In this document: positions 53,204 through 61,969 of the stretch, in pieces
Layout: every line of letters begins with the position of its first letter
Numbering within the stretch: the first letter of the stretch is position 1
From: Udaeobacter sp963725505
GTDB lineage: Bacteria; Verrucomicrobiota; Verrucomicrobiia; Chthoniobacterales; UBA10450
Assembly (NCBI GenBank): GCA_963725505.1
Contig: CAVRYN010000005.1
Coordinates: 372,001 to 436,000, forward strand
DNA: 64,000 nucleotides
Direction: 5' to 3'
The notes under the pieces: model-generated
What the model saw: the letters and a program-made list of their open reading frames with translations, nothing else
Database searches by the model: none
Told to the model about the DNA's origin: nothing
Position numbers and translations under genes: made by a program

Positions 53204-54238
53204 TTATTCAATAAAAATCCTCCCGGCGCGGCGGCGCACATGGCGATCTCGCGGGAGATTCACTTTTGCGATCGGAGCTTCTCGATCGGCGAGTGAACGG
53301 ACGCGTTCGATAACGTCAAAGCCAATTTCGGAAATGTTTTGCGCGCGCAGCCATTTCAGGATTGTGCGGCGCTGAAGTGCAACTGGCAGCGCGCGAAGTC
53401 CTGGCACTGAAAGATGCGCATTGGTGAAATCCGGCGCTTCGTTATCGATCCATTTCTCTTCTTCGGCGGCAATCATCGCTGTCCGCCAAATATTCTGGCG
53501 GATGTTTCGGCCAAGGATTTTCTCCAGATACGGAATGATACAGTTGCGAATCCGATTGCGCGTCGCCGCGAGGTTTTTGTTTGTAGCATCTTCGCGAAAT
53601 TTCAGATGATATCCACGAACGTACTTGTCGATGTCGGTGCGCCAGACTGAGAGCAACGGGCGCACAATCGTCAGGTCCACGCCATCAAAATGTCGGGTGG
53701 AAACTTCGCGCATTCCGGCCAGACCAGTGGGACCTGCGCCCCGGATCAGGTTTAACAGGAAGGTCTCAACCAAATCGTCAGCGTGATGCGCTAGAAAAAT
53801 CGTGTGGCAACGGCGGCGCTTCGCGACTTTGGCGAAGAACGAGTAGCGCGTCTCGCGTGCTGCGGTTTCGATCGACATCTTTTTTTTCTTTGCGAGCGCG
53901 CGAACGTTTGCCGCGCCGAGTTCAAAATCAATAGGCGACATCTGCATTGTAGGGCGAGCGCTCCGCTTGCCCCTCCCCGCGCCCGGCAGGCGCAGCGCCT
54001 GCCCTACAAATTTTTCATTGTAGCGCCCGACCAGCTTCTGGACAAAACGCGCATCGGCATCGCTCGATCGTCCGCGCAGTTTGTGATTCAAATGGCAGAC
54101 GATCAGATTGCGATATCCGAGATCAAGCAGCCAGTGCAGCAGCGCGACGGAGTCGCGTCCGCCAGACACGCCAACAAGATAACGCGCATCAGGCGGAAAC
54201 CTTGGCAACAATTCGGTTTTTATTTGAATCCAATTCAC
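53204..54238 (-). CDS. tilS: tRNA(Ile)-lysidine synthetase
   Basis: Modifies C34 of tRNA-Ile(CAU) to lysidine with ATP. PP-loop YLVGVSGGRDSVALLHWLL (SGGxDS), HLNHKLRGRSSDADARFV, and LAHHADDLVETFLLNLIRGAGPTGLAGM are diagnostic. The C-terminal domain is short but has the substrate-binding REDATNKNLAATRNRIRNCIIPYLE. No ATG is available; GTG at 54238 is chosen (TTG at 54268 is possible), giving 344 residues. A palindromic element (B4) adds about 21 residues after RYNEKF. Essential gene, and the frame is intact. Confidence 0.94.
   Translation of the reverse strand: MNWIQIKTELLPRFPPDARYLVGVSGGRDSVALLHWLLDLGYRNLIVCHLNHKLRGRSSDADARFVQKLVGRYNEKFVGQALRLPGAGRGKRSARPTMQMSPIDFELGAANVRALAKKKKMSIETAARETRYSFFAKVAKRRRCHTIFLAHHADDLVETFLLNLIRGAGPTGLAGMREVSTRHFDGVDLTIVRPLLSVWRTDIDKYVRGYHLKFREDATNKNLAATRNRIRNCIIPYLEKILGRNIRQNIWRTAMIAAEEEKWIDNEAPDFTNAHLSVPGLRALPVALQRRTILKWLRAQNISEIGFDVIERVRSLADREAPIAKVNLPRDRHVRRRAGRIFIE
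53948..54008. repeat. TGTAGGGC element B4, in frame in tilS
   Basis: TGTAGGGC to GCCCTACA. Inner inverted pieces GGCGAGCGCTCCGCTTGCCC and GCAGGCGCAGCGCCTGC. It is translated as a Gly/Arg/Pro-rich insert (VGQALRLPGAGRGKRSARP) between two conserved TilS segments, RFVQKL..RYNEKF and FELGAANVRALAKKKK. Confidence 0.82.
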
Positions 54239-54270
54239 GGCGGCGTCGCATCCAACGTTCAAAACCAATC

Positions 54271-54558
54271 ATGAACGAACAACCAACCTTAGACAAAGCG
54301 GGAACTCCGCGGCGTCTCAATATTATGAACAACGAAGCTGAATCGATCTACGAGCTGCTGGTCCACTCAGAGGAGAAAGGCCGGGGCGTAATGGAGACTG
54401 CGGTTTATACCACATGCATTTTGAGCGTGGTTGCCGCGATCTTGCAATTCATCGGCCAACCAATCCCGGTTCCTTTCGCTGGGTTCGACTCAACAGCGCA
54501 ACCGGTGCCGGTTGTGTCGCATCACATCGTGGAAGCAATGGTCGATACGAAATCTTGA
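54271..54558 (+). CDS. Small single-membrane-segment hypothetical protein
   Basis: 95 residues from ATG 54271 (ATG at 54325, MNNEAESIYE, is an alternative). One membrane segment (TTCILSVVAAILQFIGQPIPVPF) in the middle. Divergent from tilS with a gap of about 30 nt. I do not recognise it; the conserved-looking SIYELLVHSEEKGRGVMETAVYT before the membrane segment is the only feature. Confidence 0.6.
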   Translation: MNEQPTLDKAGTPRRLNIMNNEAESIYELLVHSEEKGRGVMETAVYTTCILSVVAAILQFIGQPIPVPFAGFDSTAQPVPVVSHHIVEAMVDTKS

Positions 54559-54568
54559 AAGCAGGTCT

Positions 54569-54664
54569 TGTAGCCACCGGCTGCTTGGCGCGCCATAGCC
54601 ACGCGAAGGCGGCTGGCCGGTCAGATAAGATCGGTGACGACGGTCCGCAGGGCCGTGGCAAACA
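54569..54664. repeat. TGTAG palindromic element, degenerate copy A11
   Basis: Begins TGTAGCCACCGG and retains a recognisable second half ACGGTCCGCAGGGCCGTGGC, but the terminal GGCTACA is lost. It also contains the GCGAAGGCGGCTGG repeat piece. Confidence 0.6.
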
Positions 54665-54731
54665 GCAGAATTGGCTTGTGAGTAAGGCGGAGCGATTAGA
54701 TCCCATGGTGGCGCGAAGGTGACGGTTGACA

Positions 54732-54751
54732 ATGAATGAACGTTCATTCAT
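54732..54751 (+). promoter_or_regulatory. Palindromic TetR operator
   Basis: Perfect 20-bp palindrome ATGAATGAACGTTCATTCAT, starting one base after TTGACA (54726-54731), a good -35 box. A dimer bound here would block the promoter of the TetR-efflux operon. The ATG of tetR follows 12 nt later. Confidence 0.9.
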
Positions 54752-54763
54752 CTTCCCAAACCT

Positions 54764-55396
54764 ATGTCACAGCCCCAGCAAGAATCTTCCAATCCAGATC
54801 GACGTTCCCAAATCCTTGATGCCGCTCTAGTCTGCTTTGCTAAACGCGGATTTCACCAGGCCAGCATGCATGACATCAGTGCCGAGGCTGGCATCAGCGT
54901 CGGTCTGATTTATCGCTATTTCGAAAACAAGGAGGCGGTCATTTCGGCAATGGCGGACCGTCACAAAAAAGAGATTGGCGAAATGTTGGAACGCGCGCGC
55001 CAGGCGCCGACGCTGCTCGAGTCGCTCGAAATCCTGCTCACCGCGCATTGCTGTGAGAACGAGCCGCGAGTGATCTCCGCGTTCGTTGTTGATCTTTACG
55101 CGGAAGCATCGCGCAATCCTCGCGTGGCCGATCTGGTGCGAGGCGTTTTGCAAACGGCCATGGACGGCGTGACTGAAGTGATCGAGCGCGCGCCCGAAAC
55201 ACAACAGGCAGTGCACGGCCTGACTCCAACCGAATTGGCTGAGTTAATTTTCGCCGTCGCGCGTGGAATGTTGATGTTCGATGTGTTGCGCCCGCAGGAG
55301 ATGACCGCGGCGGAACGGCGCGATCGGCAAGTGGAAGTGACGCGAAGACTCTGGCGCTTGTTGTTCAAACCAGAGGCAGAAGTCGCTTATGCATGA
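54764..55396 (+). CDS. TetR/AcrR family transcriptional repressor
   Basis: 210 residues. N-terminal HTH: RRSQILDAALVCFAKRGFHQASMHDISAEAGISVGLIYRYFENKEAVISAMADRHK, classic. The C-terminal ligand-binding domain is helical, ending ERRDRQVEVTRRLWRLLFKPEA. The palindromic operator just upstream points to autorepression and control of the two following efflux genes, the first of which starts 8 nt before the tetR stop. Ligand is unknown. Confidence 0.95.
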   Translation: MSQPQQESSNPDRRSQILDAALVCFAKRGFHQASMHDISAEAGISVGLIYRYFENKEAVISAMADRHKKEIGEMLERARQAPTLLESLEILLTAHCCENEPRVISAFVVDLYAEASRNPRVADLVRGVLQTAMDGVTEVIERAPETQQAVHGLTPTELAELIFAVARGMLMFDVLRPQEMTAAERRDRQVEVTRRLWRLLFKPEAEVAYA

Positions 55397-56576
55397 CGTG
55401 GCAAAGAGCATTTCAAATCGTCCAGTGCAATCGAGTGTAAGACCGCGGCGCCGCTGGCGTAGTGTTGTCATTGCGATGGGCCTGCTCGTCGCAATTGTGG
55501 TTTGTGTTTTTGGCGTCAAAGCGCTGCAGATCGGCAAAATGATGACAACAAAAATGGTGATGCCGCCGACCACAGTGTCGAGCGCAACGGTGAAAGAAGA
55601 AGATTGGGCGCCGACGCTTTCCGCGGTAGGCTCGCTTTCTGCCGTGCAAGGCGCAATCATCGCCGCTGAACTGGGCGGCGTGGTAAGTGACATCAAGTTT
55701 GAAAACGGCGGTGTCGCCAAAAAAGGAGACGTAATCATGAAACTAGACGCCTCCCAGGAGGAAGCACTTTTGCGATCCGCGGAAGCTGAAGCCGAGCTGG
55801 GACGGCAGGACTTGGAACGAACTCGCGGCCTTGCGTCGCAAAAGGTTGTTTCAAAGGCTGAACTGGACGCTTCGGAATCGAAATTCAATAGGCTAAACGC
55901 CGTTGTCGATCAGATGCGCTCTAATATTAGGAAGAAGACGCTGGTCGCCCCTTTTGATGGCCAGCTTGGCATTCGCCAAGTGAATGTTGGGCAAATGATC
56001 AACGCGGGCCAACAAGTCGTGCAGCTCACTTCACTCGACTCACTCTTCGCCGATTTCGCCTTGCCCCAACAATATCTTGGTCAGTTAACGCCGGGCTTGG
56101 AGGTGCACGTGACCACGGACGCTCTTCCCGGCCATGTATTTCCCGGAAAGGTCACCGCAATTAATTCGATGGTCGATTCGAGCACGCGCAACATCACGCT
56201 GCAGGCGACGCTGGAGAATCCCGATCACGTGCTACGGCCCGGAATGTTCGCGAAAGCGGAAGTCACGTTGCCCGAAAAACACAAGGCGCTTGTCGTTCCG
56301 GGATCCGCAATTTCCTACGCGCCGTTCGGCGACTCGGTGTTTGTGATTGAGAAAAAGAAAGACGAAAAGACCGGCAAAGAATCGCAAGTCATTCGACAGC
56401 AATTTGTGCGCGTCGGTGAAGGGCGCGGCGATCTCGTCGCGATTACGCAAGGATTGAAGGCCGGCGAAACCATCGTGAGTACGGGAGTTTTCAAACTGCG
56501 AAACGGAATGACGGTGACGATCAACAACGATCTGGCGCCGAACCCGCAGGTAAATCCGAACCCAATCGATTCGTAG
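55389..56576 (+). CDS. RND efflux periplasmic adaptor subunit (second system)
   Basis: 395 residues. Membrane anchor VVIAMGLLVAIVVCVFGVKA, then APTLSAVGSLSAVQGAIIAAELGGVVSDIKFENGGVAKKGDVIMKLDASQEEALLRSAEAEA (lipoyl start), a hairpin with LASQKVVSKAELDASESKFNRLNAVVDQM, VAPFDGQLGIRQVNVGQMINAGQ (second lipoyl half) and a beta-barrel ending PGSAISYAPFGDSVFVIEKKKDEKTGKESQVIRQQFVRVGEGRGDLVAITQGLKAGETIVSTGVFKLRNG. ATG at 55389 overlaps tetR, implying coupled translation. Confidence 0.95.
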   Translation: MHDVAKSISNRPVQSSVRPRRRWRSVVIAMGLLVAIVVCVFGVKALQIGKMMTTKMVMPPTTVSSATVKEEDWAPTLSAVGSLSAVQGAIIAAELGGVVSDIKFENGGVAKKGDVIMKLDASQEEALLRSAEAEAELGRQDLERTRGLASQKVVSKAELDASESKFNRLNAVVDQMRSNIRKKTLVAPFDGQLGIRQVNVGQMINAGQQVVQLTSLDSLFADFALPQQYLGQLTPGLEVHVTTDALPGHVFPGKVTAINSMVDSSTRNITLQATLENPDHVLRPGMFAKAEVTLPEKHKALVVPGSAISYAPFGDSVFVIEKKKDEKTGKESQVIRQQFVRVGEGRGDLVAITQGLKAGETIVSTGVFKLRNGMTVTINNDLAPNPQVNPNPIDS

Positions 56577-56591
56577 CGATCGAAGAGCGAC

Positions 56592-59500
56592 ATGAAATCC
56601 TTCACTGACCTTTTCATCAAGCGCCCGGTGCTGGCGCTGGTGGTTAGCTTTGTGATCCTGATCGCCGGTTTGCAGGCGATGCGGACGATCAACGTACGCC
56701 AATATCCGCGCAGCGACATCGCCTCGATCAAGATAACGACAGTTTATGTCGGCGCCGATGCTGAACTCGTTAGGGGGTTTATCACAACGCCACTCGAGCG
56801 TGCCATCGCCGCAGCTGACGGAATCGATTACATCCAATCGCAAAGCTCTCAGAGCACCTCGACAATTACCGTACGGCTGAAACTGAATTACGATGCAAAT
56901 AAGGCGTTGTCAGACATCAGCTCGAAGGTGGACGCGATCCGGCGCGATCTGCCGCCGGATGCGGAGATTCCGGTGTTAGAAATTCAATCAGCCGATACAC
57001 AGACCGCCTCGTGTTATTTAAGTTTCACTTCGGACATTCTGCAGCCTAACGAAGTGACCGACTATCTCGTGCGACTGGTGCAGCCGCGTCTCACTGCAGT
57101 CGGCGGCGTGCAGAAAGCGGACATTCTCGGCGGCCGCACGTTCGCGATGCGCATCTGGATGAAACCGGACCGGATGGCTGCGCTAAACATCAGCCCGGCC
57201 CAGGTGCGCAACATGCTTGCGCGAAATAATTTTCTCTCGGCCGTCGGTAACACGAAAGGTTCGTTGCTTCAGGTCAATCTGACCGCGAACACCGACCTGC
57301 ACACGGTGGACGATTTCAAAAAACTGGTCATTCGCCAGGAGAAAGGAAATCTCGTCAGGTTGAGCGACATCGCGGACGTCGAGCTCGGCGCGGAAGATTA
57401 CAACACCGAGGTGCGGTTTTCGGGACAGAAAGCAGTCTTCATGGGGATTTACGTTCTGCCGAATGCGAATGCGGTGGACGTGATCAAACGCGTTCGCGGG
57501 GAGATGGATCAAATCCAAAGGGAATTGCCGGCCGGAATGAAAGGCGAAATCGCCTACGACGCTACGGCTTACATCAACGACGCCATCCACGAAGTCGTGA
57601 AGACGTTGATTGACACATTGCTCATCGTGATGGTCGTAATCTTTTTGTTCCTCGGCTCGATCCGCTCAGTGGTGGTGCCGGTCGTCGCAATTCCAATTTC
57701 GCTGATCGGCGCGTTATTTCTCATGCAGCTATTCGGGTTCAGCCTCAACTTGCTGACACTGCTGGCGATTGTGCTTTCCGTCGGATTGGTGGTCGATGAC
57801 GCGATCGTCGTTGTCGAAAACGTCGAGCGTCATATGCGCGAAGGCATGTCGCGCATGAATGCCGCGCTCGTAGGCGCGCGCGAATTGATCGCGCCGATCA
57901 TTGCAATGACGATCACGCTGGCGGCGGTTTATGCGCCGATCGCGCTCCAAGGCGGTTTAACCGGCGCGCTCTTTCGCGAATTCGCGCTGACGCTTGCCGG
58001 CGCGGTTTTCATTTCCGGCGTCGTCGCGCTCACGCTTTCGCCGATGATGTCGGCACATCTTTTGCGGGCCGAACACGTCGATCACGGATTCAGCGGCCTC
58101 GTCAATCGAACGTTCGACCGCTTCCGGGATTGGTACGGAAGTCATCTCGATCGCACGCTGAATGCGCGGCCGGCCGTCTACATTTTTTGGGCGGGCATTT
58201 CGCTCCTCGCGGTCCTTATGTTCGCGACCATTCCGAAACTTGGGACGAAGGAATTGGCGCCGAAAGAGGATCAGGGGGTGATCTTTGGAATCATCACCGC
58301 TCCGGCGAACGCAACCATCGACGACACGATCCGTTACGCGGATGCTGCCGGAAAAGTCTTTCAGGACATCCCGGACACGCGGTTCACGTTTCAACTTACA
58401 TTCCCGGACAACGGCTTCGGCGGAATGGTTTTGAAGCCGTGGGGCGTTCGCAAAACGCCAACCAAGGCCTACCTGCCGGAAATCCAGGCAAAACTGGGCG
58501 CGATTCCCGGCATCCAGATGTTTCCGATCATGCCTTCGGCGCTTCCGGGCGCGGATAATTTTCCAGTCAGCTTCGTGATCACCTCGACCGCCGACCAGGA
58601 ACGCATTCTCGAATTCGCGAAACAGATTTTCGCGAAAGCCATGCAGGCGCATATTTTCCAATTCGGCGACATCGATACGAAAATCGACCAGCCTCAGGCG
58701 CAGATCAATTTCGATCACGATAAAGTGGCGGCGCTCGGTCTCGACATGCAGCAAGTGGGCGCCGATATCTCGGCCAGTATTGGCGGCAATTATGTCAACC
58801 GGTTCAACATCGAAGGGCGCAGTTACAAAGTAATTCCGCAAATAAAGCGCGTCGATCGCTTGAATCCTGAGCAGTTGAAAAATATTTACGTCAGCGGACC
58901 GAACAACCAACTCATCCCCCTGAGCACGGTCGCTTCCATCAACCACAAAACCGTCGCGCGTTCGCTCAATCGCATGCAACAACTCAACGCGGTCACCATC
59001 AACGGGGTGCCGGCCGTTTCGCTCGATGCTGCTCTGAAATTTCTGGAGAACGAGGCGCGTAACGTCCTTCCGAAAGGTTACGTGCTCGATTACACGGGCG
59101 AGTCGCGCCAGTTGCGCACCGAAGGCAGCAAGTTTCTCGGAGTATTTTTGCTTTCGCTCGTGCTGATCTTTCTCGTCCTGGCCGCGCAGTTCAACAGCTT
59201 CCGCGACCCGTTCATTATTCTGTTGGGGTCGGTCCCGCTCGCCATGTTCGGCGCGGGTCTCTTCATGTTTTTGAAAATACCGTTCGGCCAATTCTTCACG
59301 GATAAGTGGACGACGTCGTTCAACATCTACTCGCAAGTCGGTCTCGTCACGCTGGTCGGTCTGGTTTCGAAAAACGGAATCCTGATTGTCCAGTTCGCGA
59401 ACCAGTTGCAACGGGACGGTTTGGAGAAACTAGCCGCCGTCGCGCAGGCCGCGCGCATTCGTTTGCGCCCGATCATGATGACGAGCGTCGCGACTGTCGC

Positions 59501-59768
59501 CGGTCACTTTCCCCTGACGCTCGTCACGGGCGCCGGCGCTGCGGCACGAAATTCAATCGGTCTCGTGCTCGTCGGCGGAATGACGATCGGAACGATTTTC
59601 ACTCTGTTCATCGTGCCGTCGCTCTACATGCTCATAGCGAAAACGCATCACGAAAAATCGCTGATGGATCCGGACTTGGAGGGTGTCGCCGAAGATGTCG
59701 ATCTGACGCCAGAACCCGAGCCCGCGCTCGCGCGCGATGGAAACGGTAACGGCTGGAAGAAGGCGTGA
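56592..59768 (+). CDS. RND efflux transporter, HAE-1 type (second system)
   Basis: 1058 residues, the usual size. Starts MKSFTDLFIKRPVLALVVSFVILIAGLQAM. TM4 proton relay DD in LSVGLVVDDAIVVVENVERHMREGM; the following segment RELIAPIIAMTITLAAVYAPIALQGGLTGALFREFALTLAGAVFISGVVALTLSPMM is typical. The second half has LVLIFLVLAAQFNSFRDPFIILLGSVPLAMFGAG and LVGLVSKNGILIVQFANQLQ. It begins 15 nt after the adaptor. It differs from the first pump (32807-36172), so the organism has at least two RND systems; no outer membrane gene is next to either. Confidence 0.96.
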   Translation: MKSFTDLFIKRPVLALVVSFVILIAGLQAMRTINVRQYPRSDIASIKITTVYVGADAELVRGFITTPLERAIAAADGIDYIQSQSSQSTSTITVRLKLNYDANKALSDISSKVDAIRRDLPPDAEIPVLEIQSADTQTASCYLSFTSDILQPNEVTDYLVRLVQPRLTAVGGVQKADILGGRTFAMRIWMKPDRMAALNISPAQVRNMLARNNFLSAVGNTKGSLLQVNLTANTDLHTVDDFKKLVIRQEKGNLVRLSDIADVELGAEDYNTEVRFSGQKAVFMGIYVLPNANAVDVIKRVRGEMDQIQRELPAGMKGEIAYDATAYINDAIHEVVKTLIDTLLIVMVVIFLFLGSIRSVVVPVVAIPISLIGALFLMQLFGFSLNLLTLLAIVLSVGLVVDDAIVVVENVERHMREGMSRMNAALVGARELIAPIIAMTITLAAVYAPIALQGGLTGALFREFALTLAGAVFISGVVALTLSPMMSAHLLRAEHVDHGFSGLVNRTFDRFRDWYGSHLDRTLNARPAVYIFWAGISLLAVLMFATIPKLGTKELAPKEDQGVIFGIITAPANATIDDTIRYADAAGKVFQDIPDTRFTFQLTFPDNGFGGMVLKPWGVRKTPTKAYLPEIQAKLGAIPGIQMFPIMPSALPGADNFPVSFVITSTADQERILEFAKQIFAKAMQAHIFQFGDIDTKIDQPQAQINFDHDKVAALGLDMQQVGADISASIGGNYVNRFNIEGRSYKVIPQIKRVDRLNPEQLKNIYVSGPNNQLIPLSTVASINHKTVARSLNRMQQLNAVTINGVPAVSLDAALKFLENEARNVLPKGYVLDYTGESRQLRTEGSKFLGVFLLSLVLIFLVLAAQFNSFRDPFIILLGSVPLAMFGAGLFMFLKIPFGQFFTDKWTTSFNIYSQVGLVTLVGLVSKNGILIVQFANQLQRDGLEKLAAVAQAARIRLRPIMMTSVATVAGHFPLTLVTGAGAAARNSIGLVLVGGMTIGTIFTLFIVPSLYMLIAKTHHEKSLMDPDLEGVAEDVDLTPEPEPALARDGNGNGWKKA

Positions 59769-59795
59769 CACTGGGCGGGCACATTCGACGCGAGT

Positions 59796-59860
59796 TGTAG
59801 CCACGGTGCTCTGTCGCCGTGCTGCTCGCGAAAACGCCCCGACACAGCGGGGCGGCTACA
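59796..59860. repeat. TGTAG palindromic element, copy A12
   Basis: TGTAG to GGCTACA. Hairpin 1 CACGGTG-CTCTGT-CGCCGTG, hairpin 2 CGCCCCG-ACACAG-CGGGGCG. Loops are complementary at five of six positions. It lies at the end of the RND operon. Confidence 0.86.
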
Positions 59861-59898
59861 GCATTACAGATCGCAGTGGAAATAGGAGAAAAAATGAA

Positions 59899-59930
59899 AA
59901 GCCTCAGTGAGGCACTGCTCACTGAGGCTT
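59899..59930 (-). terminator. Strong intrinsic terminator for the 96-residue gene
   Basis: A perfect 13-bp stem AAGCCTCAGTGAG / CTCACTGAGGCTT with a 6-nt loop. On the minus strand it is followed by a run of T's (TTCATTTTTTCTC), ideal for the gene ending at 59948. On the plus strand TGATTTT follows, so it may also work for the RND operon. Confidence 0.9.
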
Positions 59931-59947
59931 TGATTTTCTCCCGATCT

Positions 59948-60238
59948 TTAGGCGGCTCGCTGTTGGCGCGGGGACGGTTGTTGTACAGCACTGAACTCAA
60001 GAACATCCTCGGAGATTTTGGTAATCGCCCAGGGTTCCGGAGTGGTCTGCAGGAGCACATTGGCTTCCATGATCTTGCGACCGACTGGGCGCAATGATTT
60101 AATGGAGAAGCCTTCCGCTGCCGTTACAATGTAGCCTTGGCCACCTTGCTGGCAAAAGAATGTGCCGCTGTCTCCGCGTAACGCTTCTGCCAAGTCAGGA
60201 TGTTGGATTGTCCCATTTAGTGGTAGTTTCGTTTGCAT
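59948..60238 (-). CDS. Small hypothetical protein
   Basis: 96 residues starting MQTKLPLNGTIQHPDLAEALRGD. It contains FFCQQGGQGYIVTAAEGFSIKSLRP and EANVLLQTTPEPWAITKISEDVLEFSAVQQ. It looks like a compact soluble protein with alternating strands; no domain is recognised. The strong terminator right after it supports that it is expressed. Divergent from the LuxR-type gene with a gap of about 145 nt, so the pair may share regulation. Confidence 0.7.
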   Translation of the reverse strand: MQTKLPLNGTIQHPDLAEALRGDSGTFFCQQGGQGYIVTAAEGFSIKSLRPVGRKIMEANVLLQTTPEPWAITKISEDVLEFSAVQQPSPRQQRAA

Positions 60239-60304
60239 GGATTAGACACTCGCGTAATGCTGGATGAGCGCCAGGTAACTTAGGTTGCCTTTTTTATTTT
60301 CCGA

Positions 60305-61531
60305 TTGTTGAACATTTTCGGAACGTCGCGCTGTCTAACGCTGAGACAACGAAGCGGCGATTGCGCAACAGCGGGGGGAGACGTGCAGCGATCGAAGAAA
60401 AATCTCAGAGCGGCGAATAACTTAGAACCGGTAATCGATCCGGCATTGGAAGGGCCTTTGCTCAGCCTGCACCGCGCCATGGACGTCAATTCATTTTGGA
60501 AGGCCGTGCAACAGGTGCTCTCCGCTGCAATGCCAAATCGCGTGATCGGCCTCACTCTGCAGCACACTCCAATCTTGCCGCTGATCGCGAGATGGACACA
60601 ACCGATGCCCCAGGGCTTTTTCGCTGCGGAACCTCTCCAAAGTTACGTCGTCAGACGACCGCGCCAAAAGTTCGTGCGGATTCGCGATCTCTTTTCCAAT
60701 CGGCGCAGCTTCATAAAATCGGCCTTTTACCGCCGTTACATGGCGCCTCAAAAATGTGTGCATGGCCTCTGCCTCTTTTTTTGGAAACGCCAGAGGCTTG
60801 TTTGTATGATCGCAATTATGCGCACTGCGGCCCAGGGCGCTGTGTCACCGGCGGAGATGAAGTTGCTTCGGCAGCTTTACCCCCAGTTTCTCGCTGTCCT
60901 TCGCAGGCTCGAGTCGCTCGAACGCCAACGATCAGTTTTAATTGGTCTGGAAGAGTTCGTCGGCCGGTTGCCTTTGCCGACGACTATTTTGCGCTGGGAC
61001 CTAAGGCTGATTTATCAAAACAGGGCTGCGCGCGACTTCTGCAACGTGTGGGAAAAAGGGCCGGAGGAAGCGCGAATGACAAAGGCCCGGTCGCCGATTC
61101 CGTCCGAGATATTGGATCGATGCCGCGTGCTCAAACAGCAATGGACGCGCACGCGACGCACCAACGCACCGCAAGCGGGCTGCCAAGAAGAACAGGTGCA
61201 TCATCCGCGAAGGCCGCACTTGCGAGCGACGATTCACTTGAAGCAGCTCAAGTTGGCTGGTGTAGCGCGGCCGCATTTTCTTATCCAGTGCGAAAATTTG
61301 CGCCGTCACGCTGCTTCGGGCGCCGCGCCAGAGAACTCCCGTTTGCCGCATTTAGCCCAACTCACGGGCCGCGAACAGGAAGTTGCCGGGCTTGTTTGCG
61401 ATGGGCGGAGCAACCAGGAGATCGCCGAAAACGCCCGGTTGAGTGTGCCAATGGTGAAAAAGCACCTTCATGCGGTCTTCCGCAAACTCGAAGTCCCCAG
61501 CCGCAGCCGGCTTATGACGCTGATGCGTTGA
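60305..61531 (+). CDS. LuxR family (GerE-type HTH) transcriptional regulator
   Basis: Up to 408 residues. C-terminal DNA-binding domain LTGREQEVAGLVCDGRSNQEIAENARLSVPMVKKHLHAVFRKLEVPSRSRLMTLM is a clear GerE/LuxR HTH. The long N-terminal part has FWKAVQQVLSAAMPNRVIGLTLQHTP and KCVHGLCLFFWKRQRLVCMIAIMR, like a GAF/PAS-type sensing domain, then IYQNRAARDFCNVW. It lacks a receiver domain. The start is uncertain: TTG at 60305 or GTG at 60383, the latter after GGGGGGAG. Divergent from the small hypothetical gene. Signal unknown. Confidence 0.88.
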   Translation: MLNIFGTSRCLTLRQRSGDCATAGGDVQRSKKNLRAANNLEPVIDPALEGPLLSLHRAMDVNSFWKAVQQVLSAAMPNRVIGLTLQHTPILPLIARWTQPMPQGFFAAEPLQSYVVRRPRQKFVRIRDLFSNRRSFIKSAFYRRYMAPQKCVHGLCLFFWKRQRLVCMIAIMRTAAQGAVSPAEMKLLRQLYPQFLAVLRRLESLERQRSVLIGLEEFVGRLPLPTTILRWDLRLIYQNRAARDFCNVWEKGPEEARMTKARSPIPSEILDRCRVLKQQWTRTRRTNAPQAGCQEEQVHHPRRPHLRATIHLKQLKLAGVARPHFLIQCENLRRHAASGAAPENSRLPHLAQLTGREQEVAGLVCDGRSNQEIAENARLSVPMVKKHLHAVFRKLEVPSRSRLMTLMR

Positions 61532-61622
61532 ATCGCGCACCGCGCCAGACTTAACCGCGGATTACCCGCCGCGGCGGGCAGGCTGCGGATAGCGCAGATA
61601 GCAGCACAGGTGGATCGATTGC

Positions 61623-61751
61623 CACGGATTTACACAGATGGAACACAGATGGGGAACGAGAAGATTCCACCGCCGTAGGTGCCGCCTTGCCAGCGGCACG
61701 CGCGCTTCATATAACAAAGCAGCTACAATTCTTTATCTGTGTAAATCCGTG
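61623..61751. repeat. Inverted repeat CACGGATTTACACAGAT
   Basis: Perfect 17-nt arms, CACGGATTTACACAGAT at 61623-61639 and its reverse complement at 61735-61751, about 95 nt apart. The right arm is extended by TTTATCCGTGG. A decayed TGTAG-family palindrome lies between them. Confidence 0.85.
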
Positions 61752-61931
61752 TTTATCCGTGGCTAAATGCGAGTCCTGTTTGCAATCGGCAACTCCGACT
61801 GCACTCGCGAGCACGCGAAAACTTTCGGTGTCGAAAACCGGGATTAGCCAATCCGCAACTGACATCTGGATTTTTTTCTTTAGCATTCTAAAATCTGATC
61901 TCTGACTGCTGACTTCTGTCCTCTGAAAACT

Positions 61932-61969
61932 GTTCCCGTAGTTCAACGGATAGAACGGAGGTTTCCTAA
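61932..61969 (+). pseudogene. tRNA-Arg (CCT) 5' half
   Basis: GTTCCCG-TA-GTTC-AACGGATA-GAAC then GGAGGT-TTCCTAA: acceptor strand, a pairing D-arm (GTTC/GAAC) and anticodon loop with CCT (Arg). Homology stops right after the anticodon loop; the following GGCCAAAACGG cannot pair with the stem. No 3' half is seen. The break point is the typical crossover site of tRNA-targeting integrases. Confidence 0.6.

Noticed and set aside
57957..59411. 484-codon frame opposite the second RND pump
   Set aside because: Antisense shadow rich in Arg, Glu and Asp from the complement of pump codons; no domain.
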